From positions 1 through 64,000 of the forward strand of contig CAVWAP010000002.1 in NCBI GenBank assembly GCA_963753055.1: DNA of 64,000 nucleotides, given 5' to 3'. Each line of letters opens with the position of its first letter. Positions within the stretch are counted from its first letter, which is position 1. Below, one piece after another: positions 8,673 to 17,469 of this stretch. Below the pieces are notes generated by a model. It worked only from the letters and a program-made list of their open reading frames with translations, was not told the origin of the DNA and did not search any database. The position numbers and the translations under genes were made by a program. The DNA comes from JAUWGC01 sp963753055 (GTDB lineage: Bacteria > Bacteroidota > Bacteroidia > Bacteroidales > B18-G4).

Positions 8673-9371
8673 ATGAAAGCCTTAAAAAACCCCTTCATCC
8701 TACTGATAATCTATTCTTTCGCTTCTTCTTCCATTCTTGCACAAATCAATTACCCTGATCCCGGAAAAGGTTGTCTCACCACCGGGTGCCATGAGGGTGT
8801 TGAGCCTATCCGTGAGCATCATTCCGGGATGGCGAAGGCTATTTACAGGTAATGGTCTACGAGCTGGGTGATGCGAATGGCTCATAGGTTTGTCATTTTG
8901 GAGATGCAGGAACGGCGATTAAGGTTGAAGCACACGGGGTGTTATCGCTCCCCGGCCTCCATGTGGGTCCTGGACAGGACCTGCGCCAGATGTCACAAGG
9001 ACCACGCTTATGCCTTTCCGGAAGCCCTGTGTAAGCTGTCACGCCAATCCCAAGGCCCTCGGGTGGTATCTCAGATAATGCATTTATGAACGGCTATGAG
9101 GCATACATTACGGCAGCCGGGCAACAGGGAAAGGGTTGGCACCTGTATTGCGTGCCACCGGGAGATCCCGGACGGGAACCTGGCTGTGTCGGCCCTGGTC
9201 AGGACCGGCAAGCTACTGAATATGAGCCCCCACAGCGACGAGGAGCATGCCTCTTTGCTGAACAGGGATTTAAAATTAGCCGCAACAGTGCAAATATTAA
9301 CACCGGTAATTGTGATGGTTTTTATCTTTTTACTATGGAAACACAGAGGGTCTGAGACAATTAATAAATAA
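8673..9371 (+). pseudogene. Degraded multihaem cytochrome c
   Basis: Remains of a secreted, membrane-anchored multihaem c-type cytochrome. The ATG at 8673 opens a signal peptide (MKALKNPFILLIIYSFA) and a haem-like CLTTGCH motif, then stops at 8850-8852. Further CxxCH motifs sit in different frames: CARCH at 8982-8996, CVSCH at 9028-9042 and CIACH at 9144-9158. The last frame (9096-9371) ends in REIPDGNLAVSAL and a membrane helix (ILTPVIVMVFIFLLW). At least three frame changes and an apparent internal deletion separate these pieces, so no single product can be made. The original would have been an electron carrier at the cytoplasmic membrane. Confidence 0.75.
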
Positions 9372-9579
9372 GATGCCACCCTATAAACCTTATGTCTTTA
9401 GGCCCATATTAGGCAAGACAAAGAAAAGAAAACCAATCAAAGACAATAGTGGTTAATGTGTTGATGGTTTGGCGGATTGTGAGTGTACATTTATTCTCCT
9501 TAAAATTATTGTTTTTAACATTTGAAGGGAGATTATTTCTCTTTAAAACAAAAATGTTTAAAAAAAAACGAAATTTTAT
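9372..9579. other. AT-rich gap before the sigma operon
   Basis: No gene, tRNA or clear palindromic array. Composition drops to strongly AT-rich from about 9480, marking the left side of the island that holds the sigma / anti-sigma / CHAT genes. Confidence 0.5.
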
Positions 9580-9608
9580 GGGAACGTTTTCTGATTTTGG
9601 GAATTAAC
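9580..9608 (+). promoter_or_regulatory. GGGAACG...AATTAAC box (ECF-type promoter candidate)
   Basis: GGGAACG (9580-9586), 15 bases, AATTAAC (9602-9608), then the sigma gene ATG at 9623. GGAAC is the usual -35 core of ECF sigma promoters. The same box with the same spacing occurs upstream of the four-helix-bundle genes at 36971 and 43941, which suggests autoregulation plus a small regulon. No transcript data are available, so the assignment is inference. Confidence 0.55.
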
Positions 9609-9622
9609 CTCTAAAGAAGGTA

Positions 9623-10201
9623 ATGTATAGCGATAGCGAATTGATAGATGGAATAAGGAAAAGGGATAATGATGTTCTTCGGTTTATTTATAAAGAATAC
9701 TACCCTTCGATTCAGTATCTTATCAATTCAAACCATGGCAGTGACGAAGCAGCAAAAGATGTTTTTCAGGATATTATAATAGTGATTTATAGCAAAATCC
9801 AGAAAAATGAACTTACTCTACATTGCTCTTTCAGAACTTTTCTTTATGCTATTGGCCGAAATCTGTGGCTTAAACAACTTAACATTAAACGTCGTTGGAA
9901 CATGATTCCTATTGATAACAGTGGTCCCTTAATAGACGATAGACTGGAAGAGATTGAAATTTTAGACGTAGATGATTTAAAAAAACTTCTATATCAGAAG
10001 CATTTTCTGAGATTGAACAACACCTGCCAAAAAATATTAGAAATGGTTTTAAAAAAACACCCATATAAGGATATTGCAGATCGGCTTAATTTAAAAAATG
10101 AACAATATGCAAGAAAAAGAAAATATCGGTGCATTCAATCACTAATAAAAAGTATCCAAGAAGATCCATTCTATAAAAACCTGATAAAAAATGAAATCTG
10201 A
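9623..10201 (+). CDS. ECF-type RNA polymerase sigma factor
   Basis: A 192-residue sigma-70 family protein of the extracytoplasmic-function group. Region 2 is recognisable at about residues 20-85 (FIYKEYYPSIQYLI, AKDVFQDIIIVIYSKI, FRTFLYAIGRNLWLKQL), and the region 4 helix-turn-helix at about 130-180 (TCQKILEMVLKKHPYKDIADRL). It would direct polymerase to a small set of promoters. Its stop overlaps the start of the next gene by 11 bases (ATGAAATCTGA), so the two are translationally coupled. The gene is much more AT-rich than those outside the island. It is probably held inactive by the membrane protein encoded downstream and probably activates its own GGGAACG promoter. Confidence 0.88.
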   Translation: MYSDSELIDGIRKRDNDVLRFIYKEYYPSIQYLINSNHGSDEAAKDVFQDIIIVIYSKIQKNELTLHCSFRTFLYAIGRNLWLKQLNIKRRWNMIPIDNSGPLIDDRLEEIEILDVDDLKKLLYQKHFLRLNNTCQKILEMVLKKHPYKDIADRLNLKNEQYARKRKYRCIQSLIKSIQEDPFYKNLIKNEI

Positions 10202-11024
10202 GTTTAAGTACATCTGCTTAATTGAAAGGTTTATAAATGAAGATATGGCGGGGCTAGAACAAGAAAAATTTATAAAAGAATTGCGGAGCAACAAAAGATT
10301 ACAGCATGAATACCAAGAGTATCAAAAAATAATTAGTTCTATTAAAGATCAGGGCGCTATTAAATTAAGAAAACAACTGGTTCAGGTGGTTAATGGATCA
10401 ACTCAAAAGATATTTTTGACTGAGGCCCTTTTATATGCCGCAATAATATTATTCTTTGTTGCTTTTGGTGTAGTTGTAAAACTCACCTTGTTATCCTTTG
10501 AACCAAAATATGTTAATTTATCATATTGGCATCGTGCCGATTCTTTGCGAATCATATTTGACTCAACCAAACCACAAATTAATAATTTGGATACTATATT
10601 TATTTCCAGACCTATAAATACCAAAGACAAAAAAACAATTGCAAATAAAGAAAATGTAAGCACCAAAGAAGATAAAAAAACAAAAACGTACTCTGTAGAC
10701 CTATCTGGGCCAAATTATACATTGAATCCAATATATGCTGAGTTAATTACAACAAATTATAGATCATGCACTCTTTCTCTAATTATATTAAATGATTCTG
10801 CTCTATACAAAACTGGCGATCAAATAAAATTCTCTTGGGAAACCAGATTGAAAAAACTCTTATTTCTTGAAATTTTAAATAATAACGGGGGTGTTTTATT
10901 TGAAACCTGTGTAGACGATATGGATCATATTTTGATTAATCACACTTTTTCTCCCGGTATTTACATTATCAAATTCAGAACGGACCGAGAATTGGTAAAT
11001 ATGGGCGTTTTTTATGTATATTAG
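10191..11024 (+). CDS. Single-pass membrane protein, probable anti-sigma factor
   Basis: A 277-residue protein coupled to the sigma gene by overlap. The N-terminal 75 residues are cytoplasmic and helical (EKFIKELRSNKRLQHEYQEY), followed by one membrane helix at about 78-101 (ALLYAAIILFFVAFGVVV) and an extracytoplasmic part with a spacer rich in K, T and D (about 150-175) and a beta-rich end (FSWETRLKKLLFLEIL). No classical zinc-binding HxxxCxxC is present, so assignment as anti-sigma rests on position, topology and size. The periplasmic part would be the natural sensor or cleavage target. It could instead be an unrelated signalling partner. Confidence 0.65.
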   Translation: MKSEFKYICLIERFINEDMAGLEQEKFIKELRSNKRLQHEYQEYQKIISSIKDQGAIKLRKQLVQVVNGSTQKIFLTEALLYAAIILFFVAFGVVVKLTLLSFEPKYVNLSYWHRADSLRIIFDSTKPQINNLDTIFISRPINTKDKKTIANKENVSTKEDKKTKTYSVDLSGPNYTLNPIYAELITTNYRSCTLSLIILNDSALYKTGDQIKFSWETRLKKLLFLEILNNNGGVLFETCVDDMDHILINHTFSPGIYIIKFRTDRELVNMGVFYVY

Positions 11025-11047
11025 TTGGTTTTCAGCTTTTTGTGTCT

Positions 11048-14000
11048 ATGAGGATTTCTCGAATTGCCTTTTTTTATCTTTTGTCTTTCTTGTTTGTCGA
11101 GCAAGGTCTTGCAGATAATCAGCATGTTGGTGGTAATGATTCTCTTTTGACAGAAAATTTCATTGATCTTTCGGATATATATAGTGATTTTTATGTTCAT
11201 GATAGCGCCCTTTGCTTCTACAAAAAAGCTCTTAGGTGCATGAATTGCCCTTGGGATATTAAAGATTATCATACTATATATTTTGGGCTTTGTCTGGCTT
11301 ATTTAAATGATTATAATTATGACTCTTCTTTGTACTACGGAAAAAAAGCATATGATCTACTCAGGTCTTATGATCATTCTGATAATCTCTGGCAAATTAA
11401 ACACCATGAAAAGATTTCATTTATCCTGGGTCACCTATATAGTATTTGCAATGAATATGATGTTGCATTGCAATATTATTCGGATGGAATTAAATATGTG
11501 GATTCTCTGTCTTTGATCGAACCCTCTTTCGACAAGGGGTTTGATCTGTCTTGGTATTATTCTAATATTGCGGTAGTGTGTTTTGAGCTTGGTCACTACA
11601 ACAAGGCAATAGAATATTACAACTTATCTATAGACTTGCAAAATGCTCTGCCAAAGAACTCAGAGCTCTATAGTGCATATAATTATTTAAGTCTGGCTGA
11701 AATATTAATACTAAAGGGTGATTATTTTCTCGCTCTTATTTATTATCAGCACGTAATAAATGTATACAAAAAGCATTTCGGCCACAACACGGTTGAGGTT
11801 GGCATTGTGTATAATAATATCGGTTTGGTATATTTTAACAAAGGAGACTATTCAAAGTCTTTAAATTATTTCAATAAAGCAATGAATATTGTACACCCGA
11901 ATCGACATAATGCTGTTGAGGTTCTTGCAAATGTTTATAACAACCTTGCGGATGTATATCGTAAACTTAACAAGTATGAGCTTGCGGAGGATTATTTTTA
12001 TTCGGTTTTGACTATTTATGATACTTTATATGCTGATTATTCTCTTGAGACGGCATTCTTATATAATAACCTCGCCAATCTATATAAAGATACCGGAGAA
12101 TATGACAGGGCTTTGAAATATTATTTTAGTTCTCTATTTATAAGAGAGAAAATTTTGGGAGAAAAGCACGATAAAATAGCACAGATCTATCAAAATATTG
12201 GTATTGTCTTTTCTTACAAGCATGATTTTGATTCTGCTCTTATGTATTTCCAATTGGCGATTAGAGCAAATGCTTATGGCTTTAACGATTTAAATATCTT
12301 AACAAACCCTTCTCTCTCTTCCGGAATAATTTCAAAAATTGAAATGCTTGAAACATTAATACACAAAGCCGAAGCTTTATTAAAACTGAATGGGGGCTGC
12401 GTCAATAAGTGTGATACTATGGTTGCTGTTGCACTTGAAACATATGATCTTGCAATAACGATATCTGACTATTTAAGATTTGAATATGAAAATGATCAAT
12501 CTCGATTACAGCTGAACTCTAAAACACAACAGATATATCATCATGCAATAAATTACTTGCTGCAATTAGATAATAAAAACGAGTATCTTGAAAAAGCCTT
12601 TGAATATTGTGAAAGAAGTAAAAATTATCATTTGTTTACACGACTGTTTGAGCAAGGGGCAAAACAGGCCAGCGGTGTACCGTGGGAAATCATAGAAAAA
12701 GAGAAAGAATTACAAACATTAATTGATATTTATCAAATTAAAGTGCATCGGGCCGCTATGAAGGATTCGTTTTCAATTTCAAATTACAAAAAGAAAATTT
12801 TTGACCTTTCAAATGAACAAAACGATCTTGTGTCTAATTTAGAAAACAATTATCCAAATTATTATAAGAAAAGACATGATTTCAATGTTCCAAATGTATT
12901 TGACATTCAAAATGAGTTAAAACGGGATCAGGCTTTATTAAATTACTATTATGATGATTCTTTGCTTTATATTTATGTCATTTCAAGCGATACATTTTTT
13001 ATATTAAAAAGTGTTGTGTCAATTTCCTTCAATAAGAACATTAATAGTTTTATTAGGAGTATAAATCTCATTCGAATACAAGAATGTTTTGATGTGGCTT
13101 TTTTGCTTTATCAAGAGCTTTTTAAGCCTATATTGAATTCGATCGATTCTAAAAAAGAACTCATAATAATTCCACATGGAATTCTACATTTTATTCCTTT
13201 TGAGGCATTAATTTCTATGCCCATTCAGTACGATCATTCGCTGAAAATTCCTTACATTATTAATAAATTTAGCATAAAATATCACTATTCCGTTTCGTTG
13301 TGGTATAGTAGCATTATTAAACCCCATAATATAAAATATCCTTTTAAATATAATTATGATTTTGTTGGTTTTGCTCCTGTTTTTTTATCTGACACCTCTA
13401 TTATTATATGTTCGGATACAATCGAAAAAGAAAATGATTTCTTTGCATTCAATGAATTCAGTGGCCCCACTGAACCCCTGCCCTATTCTGGCGAAGAAGT
13501 CCAGTCAATTTATTCTTTGTTCAGGCAACATGGGAAAAAAGCAAGATCATTTTTATTTCAAACAGCAACAGAAGAAAATTTTAAAACAAATATAAAACAA
13601 GCAAAATATGTTCATCTTGCAACCCATGGATTAATTAATTTTTCTGAGCCTTTTCTTTCGGGATTACTCTTTTACAATTCTAATTTAAATCCAGAATATT
13701 TGAACAGAAATAACTCTGAGGTTAACACAAACGATGGGATTCTTTATTTAAATGAGTTATATGGTTTAGATATTAAGGCAAATTTGATTATTATTAGTGC
13801 TTGTGAAAGTGGTACTGGTAAATTAGAAAAATCTGAGGGGATAATGTCTATGACAAGAGGTTTGCTTTTTGCTGGTGCTAAGAATATTATTATTTCATTA
13901 TTTAAGGTTCCAGACAAACACACAAAAGATTTAATGTTTGAATTTTATCAAAAAATACTGTCAGGATATCCTTTCGCTGAAGCATTGCGCCTGGCAAAAC

Positions 14001-14068
14001 TTGAGCTGATCAATAAAAATTCTTCTTTCCCAAAAATCTGGAGCAGTTTTATTCTGGTTGGTATTTGA
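11048..14068 (+). CDS. TPR-CHAT caspase-like protease, exported
   Basis: About 1,006 residues. The ATG at 11048 gives a signal peptide (MRISRIAFFYLLSFLF), though a GTG six bases earlier is possible. Residues about 30-430 hold tetratricopeptide repeats of the longer TPR_12 kind (NNIGLVYFNKGDYSKSLNYF, NNLANLYKDTGEYDRALKYY), then a helical linker. The C-terminal CHAT domain carries the His-Cys pair in VHLATHG (H860) and ISACESGTG (C919), followed by SMTRGLLFAGAKNIIISLF. CHAT domains are caspase-like proteases. The gene follows the anti-sigma gene by 23 bases in the same AT-rich codon style, so the three are likely one operon. Both the protease and the anti-sigma C-terminus are predicted outside the cytoplasm, which makes cleavage of one by the other plausible but unproven. 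Confidence 0.9.
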   Translation: MRISRIAFFYLLSFLFVEQGLADNQHVGGNDSLLTENFIDLSDIYSDFYVHDSALCFYKKALRCMNCPWDIKDYHTIYFGLCLAYLNDYNYDSSLYYGKKAYDLLRSYDHSDNLWQIKHHEKISFILGHLYSICNEYDVALQYYSDGIKYVDSLSLIEPSFDKGFDLSWYYSNIAVVCFELGHYNKAIEYYNLSIDLQNALPKNSELYSAYNYLSLAEILILKGDYFLALIYYQHVINVYKKHFGHNTVEVGIVYNNIGLVYFNKGDYSKSLNYFNKAMNIVHPNRHNAVEVLANVYNNLADVYRKLNKYELAEDYFYSVLTIYDTLYADYSLETAFLYNNLANLYKDTGEYDRALKYYFSSLFIREKILGEKHDKIAQIYQNIGIVFSYKHDFDSALMYFQLAIRANAYGFNDLNILTNPSLSSGIISKIEMLETLIHKAEALLKLNGGCVNKCDTMVAVALETYDLAITISDYLRFEYENDQSRLQLNSKTQQIYHHAINYLLQLDNKNEYLEKAFEYCERSKNYHLFTRLFEQGAKQASGVPWEIIEKEKELQTLIDIYQIKVHRAAMKDSFSISNYKKKIFDLSNEQNDLVSNLENNYPNYYKKRHDFNVPNVFDIQNELKRDQALLNYYYDDSLLYIYVISSDTFFILKSVVSISFNKNINSFIRSINLIRIQECFDVAFLLYQELFKPILNSIDSKKELIIIPHGILHFIPFEALISMPIQYDHSLKIPYIINKFSIKYHYSVSLWYSSIIKPHNIKYPFKYNYDFVGFAPVFLSDTSIIICSDTIEKENDFFAFNEFSGPTEPLPYSGEEVQSIYSLFRQHGKKARSFLFQTATEENFKTNIKQAKYVHLATHGLINFSEPFLSGLLFYNSNLNPEYLNRNNSEVNTNDGILYLNELYGLDIKANLIIISACESGTGKLEKSEGIMSMTRGLLFAGAKNIIISLFKVPDKHTKDLMFEFYQKILSGYPFAEALRLAKLELINKNSSFPKIWSSFILVGI

Positions 14069-14163
14069 TCAAACCACCTGGCCAATCCCACAAGCACTTT
14101 CTGCATCATTATAATGAGGAAGTGGCCCGTAGGGCAGGGCTATGGGGGGCTATCAGGATGAAA

Positions 14164-14967
14164 CTACTCTATTCCACCATGTTTTATCAGAAGATCGCAA
14201 ATCGCGGTATTGCCGGTAGTCAAGCATTGGCCATGCACCTGGCGTAAAGGGGTCCAGCCACGATTGTCCTGTGCATTTACATCGGCTCCATTTGAAATAA
14301 GAAGCTCGGAAATATCGACATTGGCATCGGAACAAGCCTTCCAGAGCGGCGTTTGCCCATCTTTATCCCTGGCCTCGATATCGGCACCTTTTAAAATGAG
14401 AAGCCTGGCAAGCTCCGGGCAACCCACCATGTGCAATGGTGTTCTGTCTTGATAACCCCTGGCGTTAATATCCACGCCTTTAGAGATAAGAAATTCGGCG
14501 ATGCTCCTTACGTTCTCGTTATGGCAGGAATAGACGGCTTGATGTAATAGAGGATAGCCTCCGAAATTTACATTATAATCAGCCCCATGGTCGACCAGGA
14601 GCTTGAATATTTCAACACCCTTTCAGTTTGGTGTGTTTATGATCCCACCTAAGGGGAAAAAGCCAAATTCGCTGCCGGCATCGACATCGGCTCCCTGGGA
14701 AATAAGGTATTCACAGACATTTTTATGGCCATTGACAGCTGCATAATAGAGAGGTGTCATTCCGTGCTTGTCTTTAACATCGACATTTTCACCATTATTC
14801 AAAAAAGCCTTGACCTCTTCCAAAGAGCCTTTCTTCGCGGCCTCATGAATATTGATGCTATCGGGAAAAGTGTAGATGTCATTTCCGATACCTTCATTTG
14901 CATAAGTATTGCCAGTCATAATCAATACGACGAAAAGGGTTGTGAATACCTGAAAAATACGTTTCAT
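14164..14967 (-). pseudogene. Exported ankyrin-repeat protein with in-frame TGA
   Basis: One reading frame from the ATG at 14967 to the stop at 14164, interrupted only by TGA at 14623-14625. The N-terminus is a signal peptide (MKRIFQVFTTLFVVLIMTGN). Ankyrin repeats follow both before the TGA (DKHGMTPLYYAAVNGHKNVC) and after it (YQDRTPLHMVGCPELARLL, KDGQTPLWKACSDANVDISE, NRGWTPLRQVHGQ). Without the TGA it would be about 267 residues. It lies 17 bases downstream of the secreted 601-residue gene on the same strand and is probably co-transcribed with it. The stop is either a nonsense mutation or a sequence error; nothing suggests recoding. Confidence 0.75.
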
Positions 14968-14984
14968 GGTTATCTCCTCCTTAT

Positions 14985-16790
14985 TTACCGGATTTGAATC
15001 GTCTGAAATGCCAGCGAAATTTTTTCGATCTCACGGCATTCATCATAATCATAGCAGTCATCACCTCGTTCTATCTGTTCGACCTTGCCGTCTCCCTTGA
15101 ACGAATCCTTGCCGTCTCTTGTTTTTATGACAAAATCATGATTTTGTAAACTCGGTGAATCGGGGGCATTCTTATTCTCTTCAACCGGAGAAATCCAAAA
15201 ACCTTGACTCATATCAACATAAGATTCATTTTCGGTTTCTAATATACCATTAACCCAACTGCGGTGTTCTATCTCTTTATAAATTTTGTACTTTATGAAT
15301 GGACCGCCGACCATAACACGCTGTGGTTCATTTTTCGGCAAATCGTAAATAAGCACAATCGATGTTGGAAGCGGGTATCCGAATTCTTCCTCCTTCCCTT
15401 CTTCTATGCGGGTCCTTTCATCGTACCAACTGCTGGATTCGGTCTCGTGATAGCAATACCAATAATCATGGGTTTTATCGGAAAATGAATTAATATCCCT
15501 GGATTTTTCAATATAGTATTCCCAGTATTCGTTCCAAAGCCTCATTTCTATGCCATGTTGAAGCTCCATCCCGATAGTAATAGTCGCCTTTATCTCTCTA
15601 TCATACGTTTTTTTCTCTTTAAAAACAATGTAACCGGGATCACCTGATTTATCATACCTCTTCTTATTAGTATATGTACTGGTCATCGTGACAACCGCAT
15701 CGTAACAGCGCGAGTTCGTTATTTTTTGGTCAAACCGTGGTTTTCCCACAGATGGTGTGCCATCGTGGTAATCGCAAATACCGGCAACTTTTAATATATC
15801 CACTTTGGCTTCGGCACATGAAGGGGGACTGTATAGAATTTCATCAGAGATTTGCCCATTTACTGTATTAAAGATGCGCCAGCCATTACGTTCTTCCCCA
15901 CTTATAATTTTCCCCAATTCTGCTTTTAAGGCAATTTTTACATTGTTGGGCATTGTCTCGTTAAACTGGTTCTTAATATCGCTTACTTTAAGTTTGTAAT
16001 GTGGGGGAAACTTTGAAATGTCATCTACATCAACAGAACAGTCCGAAGGCGTCTCTTTTTTCCTGATGGTTATTCCAATATCTCCCTTATCAAATATTAT
16101 GGGTGCCCCGGCAATATCTCCTGTACTAAAACTCCCGGTGAATAATCCGTTACTGCCTTTATAAGTTTGCCCATCTATTGTAAGGGTCTCACCCGCAGCG
16201 TTAAAATATCCTTCATCCTCTGGTGGGTCAGCAACCCAATCAATCTGCAAGTTCCCGTTATCGTAGACATCGTCATTTTTTAAGGCAACCAGCTCGTTTA
16301 TGATTTCTATTGTTCCTTTTTTAGGGATGAGCTCCAACTCCGTGGAAATCTCATCTACAACATGCCAAACAAGAGCCTTATCTCCTTTAGATGCTTTCTT
16401 GATCAGGTTCAAAGTGGTTCTTATCTCAAATTTTGCCTGGCCCTCTTTTGCTCCGATTCGCTTCGGCTGATCTACCAGGTTCTCGAAAATATAATAAGTG
16501 TCCGCACAGGGATTTTTCTTTTTTATTTCGGATAAAAAACCGAAACCTCTCTGCAAAACATCAAAAGCTGATATGCCATTTCTCCCTAACAGCACCTCCC
16601 AGCCATAAAATTCTTCGGACATTTTTGCAATTTCATCTGCGGCGGATGCCACATCGCCTATTTCCATATTCTTGAGCTCAACTATCGGATTTTGACACTC
16701 TTCGCAATTTTCCTGACCTGAAAGCGTATGACTTAAAATAGCTGTTAGAAAGAGGAAACACAATATTCGAAGTATAATATAATTCATCAT
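14985..16790 (-). CDS. Large secreted protein of unknown function
   Basis: A 601-residue protein with a signal peptide (ILRILCFLFLTAILSHTLSG) followed by a CEEC motif and several other cysteine pairs (CSVDVDD, CDYHD, CYDYDEC), suggesting a disulfide-bonded exported protein. The middle and C-terminal parts are rich in aromatic and charged residues (GMELQHGIEMRLWNEYWEYY). No catalytic motif or T9SS sorting domain is seen, and I do not recognise the family. It is followed after 17 bases by the exported ankyrin protein; such a pairing is seen for some effector/partner systems, but that is only a suggestion. Confidence 0.7.
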   Translation of the reverse strand: MMNYIILRILCFLFLTAILSHTLSGQENCEECQNPIVELKNMEIGDVASAADEIAKMSEEFYGWEVLLGRNGISAFDVLQRGFGFLSEIKKKNPCADTYYIFENLVDQPKRIGAKEGQAKFEIRTTLNLIKKASKGDKALVWHVVDEISTELELIPKKGTIEIINELVALKNDDVYDNGNLQIDWVADPPEDEGYFNAAGETLTIDGQTYKGSNGLFTGSFSTGDIAGAPIIFDKGDIGITIRKKETPSDCSVDVDDISKFPPHYKLKVSDIKNQFNETMPNNVKIALKAELGKIISGEERNGWRIFNTVNGQISDEILYSPPSCAEAKVDILKVAGICDYHDGTPSVGKPRFDQKITNSRCYDAVVTMTSTYTNKKRYDKSGDPGYIVFKEKKTYDREIKATITIGMELQHGIEMRLWNEYWEYYIEKSRDINSFSDKTHDYWYCYHETESSSWYDERTRIEEGKEEEFGYPLPTSIVLIYDLPKNEPQRVMVGGPFIKYKIYKEIEHRSWVNGILETENESYVDMSQGFWISPVEENKNAPDSPSLQNHDFVIKTRDGKDSFKGDGKVEQIERGDDCYDYDECREIEKISLAFQTIQIR

Positions 16791-16904
16791 ATTTAAATTT
16801 GAAGTATATTAAAAGTATTACATTCTGAAGCCAATGTCAAATTGCCTGAACGGGAAAGTTCATTTGGTTTTTAAGGCTGGTGTCGAAGAAAGCGCAACCG
16901 GACA

Positions 16905-16945
16905 ATCAAAAAAAAGCTTCACCCGTTAAAGGGTAAAGCCTGCAA
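16905..16945. terminator. Possible intrinsic terminator
   Basis: The stretch AAAAAAAGCTTCACCCGTTAAAGGGTAAAGCC contains a short stem (ACCC / GGGT) next to an A-run. On the minus strand it would end with T residues, suiting termination downstream of the small gene at 17004-17231. The stem is short, so support is weak. Confidence 0.35.
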
Positions 16946-17003
16946 AAGAGGAAAATATATAGATGAAAAAAGATGTTCGTCTGCCGTCCTGCAATGGATT
17001 ATC

Positions 17004-17231
17004 CTATGCCTCCCGCTTGTTGTCGTAAATACGCTTCGCACCATAGCCGGTAGTCAGGCTTACCAGTATCAGTAAGGCCCCACCAATGCTTGCACCATCA
17101 ATAGGATAAGGTGTTTCGTCGGCTTTTTGTTTCTGCGCTGGTATTTGTTCGTCAACAGCTGAATGAATAAAAAGAACAGGAAATGTTACCAGTAAAACGG
17201 CTAATACAACAAATTGTATAAATTTAGTCAT
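17004..17231 (-). CDS. PID-CTERM-type small membrane protein
   Basis: A 75-residue protein with an N-terminal signal or membrane helix (FIQFVVLAVLLVTFPVLFI), a short linker and a C-terminal segment reading PIDGASIGGALLILVSLT followed by a basic tail (YGAKRIYDNKREA). The PID motif, a hydrophobic helix and a basic end match the PID-CTERM sorting-signal type found in very small Bacteroidetes proteins. The linker is only about 20 residues, so the protein is almost nothing but its two targeting segments. It stands alone and its function is unknown. Confidence 0.7.
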   Translation of the reverse strand: MTKFIQFVVLAVLLVTFPVLFIHSAVDEQIPAQKQKADETPYPIDGASIGGALLILVSLTTGYGAKRIYDNKREA

Positions 17232-17469
17232 ATGACTGATTTGGTTTTATCTCGTGGCTTTCAAGTATAAATACCTGTTATTTAAATCTTTCCCCAGTAC
17301 AAAGAAATATGTAAAAAGAGGGGATACGTAACAAGGGTTTGTTTATTTATCAACAGGTCTACGTTAATAACCGAGGAATCAAAGATAAGATAGTGCCTGG
17401 AGCAATGCAAGGTGTTGGCCCCAAAACAGGTACTTTTTCGTATAAATTAAGGTAGATATACGTAAAGGT

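Noticed and set aside
9623..14068. Type III-E CRISPR (Craspase) locus
   Set aside because: The TPR-CHAT protease and sigma factor are suggestive, but there is no fused Cas7-11 effector, no Csx30-like gene and no array. The protease also has a signal peptide.
14065..14247. Small gene after the CHAT protease
   Set aside because: It overlaps the ankyrin gene on the other strand and shows no recognisable pattern.
14623..14625. Selenocysteine or programmed read-through at the ankyrin TGA
   Set aside because: No SECIS-like hairpin is evident after the codon, ankyrin proteins are not selenoproteins, and a point mutation or sequence error is simpler.
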